The position numbers and the translations under genes were made by a program. The notes under the pieces were generated by a model. The model made no database searches and was not told the origin of the DNA. It worked only from the letters and a program-made list of their open reading frames with translations. From Nemertoderma westbladi (taxonomy: Eukaryota; Xenacoelomorpha; Nemertodermatida; Nemertodermatidae), in assembly GCA_032718475.1 (NCBI GenBank), contig JAUCBJ010005297.1, positions 1-30,359 of the forward strand: a stretch of 30,359 nucleotides of DNA, in the 5' to 3' direction. Position 1 is the stretch's first letter. Each line of letters begins with the position of its first letter. Shown here in pieces: positions 8,657-16,420 of this stretch.

Positions 8657-9521
8657 CACCACCTATTATTAACTTAAGTGTTATAACAGTGCGACCACCA
8701 TTGAAATTAATTAATTCACCTTGACCGTCACGTAAAGTAATTAAGATTGTTTTTAGTTTTTTATTCAACAATGAGTAATAGCAATAATGCTCTCGTATTC
8801 GTGATTAATATATTTTCGATTTAATTGTGTTAAAGGACAGGTTCTTAAGAGCGGAGCTAAAGCGTCACCAACAAAAGAGCTTTCAATAATATCTGTATAT
8901 ATGAAGATTGTATCTTTATTACGAGTAATATTTGTGGGATCTGGAAAATCTAAAATACCAATTTCTGAAATTTTTGGTCCACTATAATTTAAAATTAAAA
9001 TCGGCTGTTCTATATTGCTTAATTCATCTATGGTAGTGGTACTGTATATATCCCAATTCGGAATACCCGGATGATTCTGATCCAATAATTGTTTTAAGCA
9101 TAGAATTTGTATTAAATCACCGCGTAGACTTAATTGTATTTTTTTCAACTTTTTAGGAAATTTAAATTTAATTCTAGAATTATTTGTATTAAAAATGAAT
9201 TCGAAATCTTTATATTTCGCTTCAGAATTAAACAGTTTATTTATATCATCAATAATGACTTGAATAGAGCTATGCATACCAGCAAATAAACTGTATAATT
9301 TGGCATCTTTTGCATCTACCCCGATTGACAGCGAGATTTGAGTTTGTAGAGTAATATTGCTGTACGTTGCTTGGTATTGAATCTCGGCAAGCCCAATTTT
9401 AGCGTTTGGACCAATATAAAATTCTTCGGCTAAATCAACAGTAAACTCGCTAGGGTTATTATTAGGATATATGTTTAATGAGCTATCTGAAACTAGAGTG
9501 ATATATGTATCCTATAGCCAT
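8649..9521 (-). pseudogene. Penton-like minor capsid protein (paralogue 2), frameshifted at both ends
   Basis: The long open piece (to 8765) encodes FIYTDIIESSFVGDALAPLLRT, the most conserved segment of this family. Upstream of its first ATG (9277) the same frame stays open to about 9511 and holds an N-terminus like that of paralogue 1 (YITLVSDSSLNIYP, AKIGLAEIQYQ). The only sensible ATG (9521) is one frame away from it, with a stop in between, so there is a break near 9505. A second break near 8755-8765 puts the final strand (ITLRDGQGELINF) in another frame ending at the TGA at 8649. Domain order matches the downstream gene, so the two form a tandem duplication. Compared with that gene, this one keeps the better family consensus. 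Confidence 0.7.
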
Positions 9522-9769
9522 TATTATTTAAGCTCTCTCTGCTTGACTCCATTGTACATACTGTACTGTATAATGTTAAACTATAGACATCTGTGACCAC
9601 ATTCATTGTTTCTACAGTATATGCGAGAGATCAATATTTAAAGCGAATGAACTATAGATATTAGACTTACAGTATAGTATAGTAATATCATTCGAGTTAA
9701 TATTGATTAATTATGGTCATATGTGACCATTATTCGCGCAATGAATTAATATACAGTATAAACCTAAAC

Positions 9770-10862
9770 TTATTTAATATGCTGTATCCACGACTGTTTC
9801 TTGGATCCAATGAATCTGACTAAATATTCTTTTTTCCCATTACGCACACGTTCTTTAAGTTTGCCAATATTTTTGTCAATCGGAAGATAAATAATTACTA
9901 CTCGGGTGGACCTTTTGGAGTTCGTAAGAATAAAATGAACCATTTATTATAGCACCAGCGCTGTCCTTAATATCAAACATTACCGCTGGTACTCTGTCCA
10001 ATCTGACTCGATGAATAATAAATAATTCACGTGTCTATTGTTCTCGATAGCCTTTAGCAAAAGCAGTACGCGCAATAGATAATCGTACTGTATCTCCAAC
10101 TTGAAATTTTATTTTCTTGTGATTAATCTGTCTATATTTCCCATATAATCTATTAATTAATTCAGTTCATTAAATTTATTAACTTCAATGGGTGTCATTT
10201 GTATAGTCCTATGAAATGACCTATTATACGCGAAAATAAGCTTCGGTAAAATTTTTATCCAAACATTATTCCATCGTTGCGTGAAAATTTTGAACATCTT
10301 TGTTTTTAATGTTCTATTGAATCTCTCGACAATAGCCGCCTTATTCACAGAGTACATTACGTAATAACGTACTCCAATAGTATCTAAATATTTCCTTACA
10401 GATTTATTTAGAAACTTAGACCCTTGATCAGTCGCGATTCTGTTTGGTTTAGCTTTCTGGAATATTTTTTGCAATATACTAATAATTTCAATACCTGTTT
10501 TTGTTTTCATACCATAGGCAAAAGCAAACCGGCTAAAGGCATCAGTACATGTTAATATATAGTTATAATTATTATTTTGTGATTTATATTGCTGCATGCA
10601 TATCCACCAGATCTATCATATGTATATCTTTTAACCCTCCCGTAAATATTTTAGATGTTGGATAATGATGTCTATGTGGTGCATGAAGGGAGTATGTCTT
10701 TTGCCCGCTCAACCATTTCTGGGCTTGAGATGGTTTGATCTTTGCAGCTTTTGCTAATTTTGCGATACTTGCAAAACCCGCAGGTGATGAAGGATCTGAA
10801 TAAATTCTTAACAGTTTTTTGTCTAAGCTTCGGCTTAAAATCGGTCTCATCTTGCGTGGCAT
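9770..10862 (-). pseudogene. DDE integrase with chromo-like C-terminus, F54H12.3-like
   Basis: Retroviral-type integrase of Polinton-like elements. The N-terminus (start 10862) has a helical LAKAAKIKPSQAQKWLSGQ segment typical of this family, then the first catalytic Asp in HMIDLVDM. The catalytic core follows in another frame from ~10597: second Asp in ATDQGSKFLN and Glu in AIVERFNRTLKTKM, so all three acids of the DDE triad are encoded. The break coincides with a tandem ATGC repeat (GCATGCAT at 10594-10601). After the core there is a TAA at 10157. The same frame continues with VGDTVRLS, an SH3-like segment, then meets a TAG near 10045. A final chromo-like segment (KKEYLVRFIG ... SW) sits in a third frame ending at 9770. 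It therefore has at least two frameshifts and two nonsense codons. Confidence 0.88.
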
Positions 10863-10937
10863 CTTTTCGACAACCGCAAGTAATATGTATATTCAAATCT
10901 CTTATAAAGGGCATCACCGTAAAAACAGCTGATTTTT

Positions 10938-11078
10938 TTATTTTCTTGAAGTTGATGTTTTGAAGGGTTTTCTTTTTGTAGTATTTACTCTAGGTATATC
11001 TTGAGGTTTTAAATCAGTAGCTAACGGTTTACTCGATACTAAATATAATTTTCTAAATGTTACTCCTGTTTTAACCAT
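10938..11078 (-). CDS. Small basic ORF (46 aa), unknown
   Basis: ATG at 11078, two bases from the stop of the upstream gene, ending at 10938. The translation begins MVKTGVTFRKLYL and is basic, ending in KRKPFKTSTSRK. The tight spacing within the minus-strand block suggests a real small viral gene. I recognise no family, and it is short enough to be chance. Confidence 0.35.
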   Translation of the reverse strand: MVKTGVTFRKLYLVSSKPLATDLKPQDIPRVNTTKRKPFKTSTSRK

Positions 11079-11080
11079 TA

Positions 11081-11414
11081 TTACCGTCCAAGGTTAATTC
11101 TTTTCGCAATAGCCGCTCCAGCGGCGGCGGCACCAGCTCCCGCAGCGAGTTTCGCGCCAATGCCGAGTAAGGGTATTAGAAATGGCAGTATACCACCAGA
11201 TTGATTGGTTAACTTTTTTCTGTAACTTGATATATTTTTTGTGTTGCGGTTGAGTGATTTTAATACCTTTTTATAACGACGAATATTTCTAAATGAATGA
11301 GGGGTCAATTGTACGTTACCTTTTAGAACATTTAATGCAGTATTTACAATGAGCTTTGTTAGCGCTGCGTAGAAATTCCAATTCGTCACGATATTTCTGC
11401 ACAAGTCTATTCAT
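11081..11414 (-). pseudogene. GG-motif small protein with hydrophobic C-terminus, N-terminus frameshifted
   Basis: The main frame encodes a helical stretch (LNVLKGNVQLTPHSFRNIRRYKKVL region), a basic linker, a Gly-Gly site in TNQSGGILPFL and then a hydrophobic Ala/Gly-rich segment that could span or insert into a membrane. This pattern (NGNVxLTP ... RRYKK ... GG-hydrophobic) recurs beside F54H12.2-like capsid genes. The better N-terminus is in another frame, starting at the ATG at 11414 (MNRLVQKYRDELEFL), and shifts into the main frame near 11350. The ATG at 11404 is out of frame with that N-terminus and is probably not the start. It lies between ATPase and integrase. The GG site makes it a likely protease substrate. 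Confidence 0.6.
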
Positions 11415-11463
11415 TGTTGCAACATTATTGTATATTGTTACAAAATATTAATTATTATTCTTA

Positions 11464-12120
11464 TTATTCGCTACGTTTATAGTCAATATAATTTTTAATG
11501 TAACAATTATGATTACGAAATATATCCGATCTAAATCTTAAATGTTCGGGTGTTTCCTGTTGTAAATCAATTAAGAAATGCGAAAATGGTTCAATTGTCG
11601 CATCTTGATAGGAATCTACTAAAAATTTGGTCTGCCCTGGTAACATCTGCTTCGCGAAATTTAAAACCGATAAACTGTCTCGTGGATTTTTCATTAATAC
11701 CAAGGTATGGCTATTAATTGATCTTGTACGGTTATGCTTCCCTCCGTAAAACATGTTTTGCGTTATGAAACAAATAAATATATTGGAATGATGAGCTACC
11801 TTAGTAAACAATACAGTTAAGGCTGTACTGGACTCATTTTCTGTTAATAAATCATCTATAATTAATAAATCTCGACTATTCACTAAACTATCTATATTTC
11901 CAGGCAAACCTTTGTAAAGGTGAGTAATACCTGGAATAGTCGGGGGATTGCTCCCGTAACAATACAATACTCACAAGGGGGGTTCGTTGAAGCAACCATT
12001 CTTGTGTTTAATTAAATTGCCAACAAATGTAGACTTTCCGGAACCAGATGGGCCAGAAATTATCATACTCGTTCCCATTTGAAAGTTTAAATTATATGGA
12101 CCTGAATTAAAGTCAGCCAT
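11464..12120 (-). pseudogene. Genome-packaging ATPase (A32/FtsK-HerA type), one frameshift
   Basis: Starts at the ATG at 12120. Walker A is GPSGSGKST (about residues 25-33), Walker B is LLIIDDLL, and a sensor-type FICFITQN plus NSHTLVLMKNPRD follow, the order seen in packaging ATPases of Polintons and related viruses. It would pump DNA into the procapsid. The Walker A piece and the rest are in different frames: a shift lies about 11955-11970, just after a PPCEYC segment. The downstream frame opens with a TTG, not an ATG, so it is not an independent gene. Total length (~218 residues) suits the family. It is the first recognisable gene of the minus-strand block, and a LINE insertion lies 48 bp upstream. 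Confidence 0.88.
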
Positions 12121-12168
12121 TTATTATTATTATAAATCATATCAACATATTGATATATATATATCAAC

Positions 12169-12802
12169 GCTGACGCCACCTCGTATGTCCAGACCAACCG
12201 TTCAACTGAGTCTCTCCTGGAGGAGAGGTGTCGGCTGAAGAAGCGACACTACCAGACCGTCTGCAATGACCGGAGGATGGCCTTCACCCCCCTGGTTGGC
12301 ACCACCGATGGTGTCTGGTGCACCGAGGCTCAAATACTAATTCGCCATCTAGCGGAGTCACTTGTGGCTCGGCGGGATGGTATGCGTGAGAGGGGCCTCG
12401 CGTGCGTGCTGGGGGGTGTTCGCCGGCGGCTGCAGTTCGCGCTCCTCCGGTCTAGCTCCCTCTGCCTCCGTGGAGGTCGGCGTCCGTGGCGGGGCTTGGG
12501 ATTTGGAGACGGTGCGGGTTTGCGTGGCGCTGATTTGGGTAATACTGATTACAGTAATTATTGTATTAAGTAAATTTATCAGCATTTATTAATCATTTAT
12601 TCTACAGTAAATATATTATTTTATTTAACTGAAATTATAATATAATAATAATAATTTTGAGATTAACAAAAAAATAATATTAATATATAATTAAATAATA
12701 AATCGTGCATTTACTGTTGTATAGTCCCGTTGTGCAGTATATATATATATTGAGATTTAAATAAACATTTGATTTGATTTGATATTTATTATTATTATTA
12801 AG
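12169..12802 (+). mobile_element. 5'-truncated non-LTR retrotransposon (LINE) insertion
   Basis: GC-rich coding DNA begins abruptly at 12169 inside AT-rich viral DNA, and the insert ends in AATAAA, short TTTGA repeats and a TTA-repeat tail. The 10-bp string ATATATCAAC flanks it on both sides (12159-12168 and 12803-12812), a probable target-site duplication, although the region is AT-rich. This explains the gap between the ATPase and the upstream viral ORFs. Confidence 0.75.
12184..12573 (+). pseudogene. C-terminal tail of a LINE reverse-transcriptase ORF
   Basis: One frame is open from the 5' truncation point to a TAA at 12573. It carries the extreme C-terminal signature of LINE ORF2-type proteins: a basic RRMAFTPLVGTTDG strand, an EAQILIRHLAESL helix and LQFALLRSSSLCLRGGR. 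No reverse-transcriptase motifs remain, because 5' truncation removed them. The ATG at 12277 is internal. Clade cannot be fixed from the tail alone. Confidence 0.75.
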
Positions 12803-12812
12803 ATATATCAAC

Positions 12813-13345
12813 AATACAATATAATATAATATAATATAATATAACATAAAGAACCATCATCACCATTACTATGTATATATGTAACAATTCACAAAAAAAA
12901 CAGCATTTTACAACAAAAAGTATATACAACTGTAGTATTAGTATATTTATCATGGCAATCTTTCGTTCTGCTTATTACCTTATTTGAAAAGATTGTGTAA
13001 TCGTATACCAGCAATCAAGTTATCAATACCAGTTATACTTCTTAGTTTGACATTTACGTTCTATACCACGTCCGTAGCATTTAGTACTGGAAATATGACT
13101 TAGAGTATGTTCCGTCAAAGTGCGAATTACTCTCATACACAAATCATTGCAAAGAATACCTTCATCAAGTTTAAAATAATACTTTTTTGGTTTTATACCT
13201 CTTGAAGATGATTCATCTTGATTGATGTTTTAAATTAGAATAACAAATACTATAATTTGTGTTTATTAATATATCCATTTTTCTTAAATAACAAAACCAA
13301 AATCGTTAAAATGTTGATAAAATATTTATAATATAGCTGAAAGAG
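12813..13345. other. AT-rich viral-region DNA after the LINE, with one unknown open stretch
   Basis: Mostly AT-rich, with ATAAT microsatellite at 12820-12845. On the minus strand, 13229-13023 is open for about 68 codons without an ATG. It encodes a Lys/Tyr segment (KPKKYYFKL), a helix and a C-terminal Cys/Arg/Lys cluster. It may be the remnant of a viral gene whose start was lost. I recognise nothing in it. Confidence 0.35.
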
Positions 13346-13771
13346 TCAAGAATCATCTTCATTGTCATCGGTTTCATCAGTGGTTACAAGGGTTTCTTTC
13401 GAAATAATAACTATAAACGAAGCCATAATTTCATAAGCATTTTTACGATCTAATTTGATCACAAACTTTTCACATTTATTGCTCGCTATATTACCACTAT
13501 ATTGAGTAATAACAATAAAGTTATCTGACATTGATAAAATTGTGAATTTATCTAAATCATCTTCTTCTTTGTAATCTAAAAGGTAATTAGTAGAATCTAC
13601 CTCACCGAAAATATCAATAGATCGTAGTTCTTTTCTTGCTTGTTCAGAAATATCTATTTTAAAATTAGGTTGTGAAGGACAATAAATAGTGTTACCAATA
13701 ACAATAAAAGTAAGATTATCTAAAGTATTAAATGTATGTCTTATTACAGGCGCAGGTATATCAGTAGACAT
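13346..13771 (-). CDS. Unknown 141-aa protein with acidic C-terminus
   Basis: Intact ORF from the ATG at 13771. Predicted mostly beta with regular hydrophobic strands (LTFIVIGNTIYC, FTILSMSDNFIVITQY) and ending in a run of Asp/Glu (TDETDDNEDDS). There is no signal peptide and no membrane segment. AT content and strand match the viral block, and the LINE insertion explains its distance from the ATPase, so it is probably the most upstream surviving viral gene. No family recognised. An acidic tail can suit a scaffold or single-strand-DNA-binding protein, but that is a guess. Confidence 0.5.
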   Translation of the reverse strand: MSTDIPAPVIRHTFNTLDNLTFIVIGNTIYCPSQPNFKIDISEQARKELRSIDIFGEVDSTNYLLDYKEEDDLDKFTILSMSDNFIVITQYSGNIASNKCEKFVIKLDRKNAYEIMASFIVIISKETLVTTDETDDNEDDS

Positions 13772-13952
13772 TATTATTATTATTATTTTATGTAATAAAA
13801 ATTAAATAACAGCGACAAGACAGATAAATAAATATTAATAATATTTTTGCTATTCTATTCATATATTTATATAGATCATTAAATTTTTATATATACAACC
13901 AATCAACTAAGAACTACTACTAGGATCGGCATGCTGCATTGCAGCTGCATTT

Positions 13953-14444
13953 TTAAGAATGCTGTGCCGGCTTGTCAACAAAATTGCACCGCCACAACTC
14001 CCTATCACCCATGACATTTGCTAGATCATCCGCATCTTTAAGGCCAGTGTCCTTTAAGATGCGTCTCAAGAAAGTCATGGGCTGTCCACCATGCTTATTC
14101 ACTCCATGAGGCTGCCAAAGTACAAGATTATGCACTGGCTGGTCCTCACGGCGAAAGCAATGTCCTGCAAAGTGGAGGCGATTTTGTTCTAGTGTCAAGC
14201 TTGAGGGAACCAATGAGACACCTCCAATGTTATATAGTGTCTGGTTGGAGATGTGTGCATTGTACTTGACACAATGAACCCGGCGTAGCATTCTTGTGAA
14301 TGTGCCATCCAGAGATTCGGTGTCCTCAGCAGCTAGAGCCCAGCATGGACTCCCATAGAGGAGTACTGGAACTACTGCTGCTCTAAATAATCGGACCTTA
14401 AGTTTCCGATTAATTCTCGGTGACTTCCAAATCCTGTAGTCAGG
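13953..14444 (-). pseudogene. C-terminal part of a second LINE reverse-transcriptase ORF
   Basis: Open from a stop at 14445-14447 down to 13953. It encodes the thumb/C-terminal region: KVRLFRAAVVPVLLYGSPCWAL, TRMLRRVHCVKYNAHISN, then the LHFAGHCFRRE ... QPHGVNKHGGQP motif typical of LINE C-termini. The ATG at 14291 is internal. The palm domain with the catalytic aspartates is missing. GC content exceeds that of the viral DNA to its left, so the viral element probably ends between 13771 and about 13920. Confidence 0.8.
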
Positions 14445-15492
14445 TCAGGTATTCTAGGTCATTGATCAAGAAAACTTGCCACCTCCATGCAGCATAAAGG
14501 AGGTGCCACCTGTAGCTGCATAGACCCTGTTACTAGGGCAAATCTGGTCCTGTAACTAGGACCCCCTTCGTTCTGGGATAAGGACGCCCTTGGTCCTGGA
14601 TTAAGGACCCATATACTTGGCTGCAGGGGTATATGGCCTGACCAGGCAGATGGTGAACTACCAATGGCTGGTCAGGAGTAGAGTGTTCTCATGTCCACTC
14701 TGAGAGCACTTCACTGCAACCTGCACCTGGCAGCAAGGGTACAGGGCATGACCCAGCATGACCTGTAACTAAGAACACGTGTCACATGTAACCAATAGAA
14801 AGTAAATAATAACAGTAAATGAAGCAAAATAGGTCAGGCTACGGTATAACTCGGATATTTATCGCCATTTTCTCTCGAGGTTGGATGGAAGAGTGAGTGG
14901 TGAATTGTAGTGAAACACGAGGGTACCGAGTTCGATCCCCAGATGAATATTTTGTTATCTGAAAAATTGCAAAATGAAATTTAGTTACTGGTGAAAAATT
15001 GCGAAATGAAAAATAGTAGAAGTTACCTGTAGACACTCCTAGCACCTGTAAAATAAAGGTTGGTGAATATGAAAATACTGGTTGCTGAAAAATTGCGAAA
15101 TGAAAAATAGTAGAAATTACCTGTAGACACTCCTAGCACCTGTAAAATAAAGGTTGGTGAATATGAAAATACTGGTTGCTGAAAAATTGCGAAATGAAAA
15201 ATAGTAGAAGTTACCTGACGCTAAGTGTAGACACCCGGACACCTGTAAAATAAAGGTTGGTGATTGGATGCAGTACTAGCGTTGGGTGACTAATAACGCC
15301 TCTAGCGGAATAAGCGGGAACTTTAAAGTTACCATGGTTACGGTTGAAATGCTGGCATCTGATTGGATGAAGTAATAACGACCACTGGTAAAAGTTGAAA
15401 TGGTGACTTCTGATTGGATGCAGTACTAGAAATGGATGATAATACTGGACTATGGGTGACCTTGATGCGAGGGACTATCTTCTTATACTACT
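14445..15492. other. Non-coding repeat-rich interval
   Basis: No gene seen. It contains CT/AG-rich words (AGGACC, CTGCACC) at 14450-14800, the 94-bp tandem repeat at 14985-15262, and scattered copies of GATTGGATGCAGTACTAG at about 15262-15440. Confidence 0.6.
14985..15262. repeat. 94-bp tandem repeat, about three copies
   Basis: GCGAAATGAAAAATAGTAGA recurs at 15001, 15095 and 15189, exactly 94 bp apart, followed each time by TTACCTG and CACCTGTAAAATAAAGGTTG. The third copy has a small insertion/substitution in the middle. Confidence 0.9.
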
Positions 15493-15597
15493 ATTAGCTT
15501 AAGAGAGTTTCACCCGACGGATGGTCAGAACAGAAGCGAGACAAGCAGTATCCGTGGCAGAAGTTGTAAAATTCAATGGAGAAGAGATGAAGTGGTT
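15493..15597 (+). repeat. ~104-bp direct repeat, left copy
   Basis: Nearly identical to 17889-17992 (AGAGAGTTTCACCCGAC and GAAGAGATGAAGTGGTT are shared, with a few substitutions). The copies bracket about 2.3 kb of transposon and satellite DNA. Confidence 0.85.
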
Positions 15598-15724
15598 GCC
15601 ATTTAATGAATATTACAAGAATAACATCCTAAAATTCGGTCTTATCCAATGGTGAAAATCATTGTTTTCTCATTGAATATTTGGAGGGACCTCCAAATGT
15701 CATGGCATTGAAACTTATAGGACA

Positions 15725-16007
15725 TCCAGAATAGATTTTCAAAATTTCGTGCTAGCACACAGCACCGAAAAATACAAGTTTGATACGCTTGGTGCAACTC
15801 GTATATATTTCATTAAAACCTGAACCCCAAAAAACCCCAATTGCGTAAAAAACAAGTTTCAAACAATCAATTTACAAAATTGACATATTTCAGGAAAAGT
15901 CATAAAATTTCAGATTCCCAACTGCGTTTGTTTCAGAATTATAATAAAAAAACCACGGGGGTGTCATATTGACCCCCCCCCCCCCCCCCCGGGTTTAATA
16001 GGGTTAA
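15725..16007 (-). mobile_element. Inverted, internally deleted copy of the piggyBac-like element's left end
   Basis: Read on the minus strand from 16007 it begins TTAACCCTATTAAACCC, then a C/G-tract, the GGTCAATATGACC-type palindrome (in its opposite sense), CCGTGGTTTTTTTATTATAA and CGCAGTTGGGAATCTGAAA, matching 16180-16280. It then jumps to sequence resembling the internal 160-bp repeat (a GTGCTAGCAC palindrome at about 15750). It lies head-to-head with the main copy. Confidence 0.7.
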
Positions 16008-16027
16008 ACCCCCGGGGGGGGGAGGTG

Positions 16028-16420
16028 AATCTGAAATTTTATGACTTTTCCTAAAAATCTATTCTCTTCCTAGTAGTGAAAACCGTTTTCAAAATATTGT
16101 TTACTTTTCGAGTTATAGCACCATTTTTTAACCCTACTTTTGGCACTTTTTTGAGACGATTTTTGAAAATTACATTTCATTAACCCTATTAAACCCGGGG
16201 GGGTCAATATGACCCCCTCCGTGGTTTTTTTATTATAATTCTGAAACAAACGCAGTTGGGAATCTGAAACTTTCTGACTTTTCCTAAAAATCTATTATCT
16301 TCCTAGTAGTGAAAACCGTTTTCAAAAATATTGCGTACTTTTCGAGTTATAGCACCATTTTTTAACCCTACTTTTGGCACTTTTTTTGAGACGTTTTTTG
16401 AAAATTACATTTCATTAAAT
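16028..16420 (+). repeat. 233-bp offset tandem duplication spanning the element's left end
   Basis: The segment from AATCTGAAA through TTTCATTAA at 16028-16184 is repeated at 16261-16418 with few changes (both contain CCTAGTAGTGAAAACCGTTT and GAGTTATAGCACCATTTT). Confidence 0.8.

Noticed and set aside
1233-13920. Terminal inverted repeats of the Polinton-like element
   Set aside because: No matching ends were found by eye around 1400-1500 and 13780-13920; the left end is lost and the right end is not definable.
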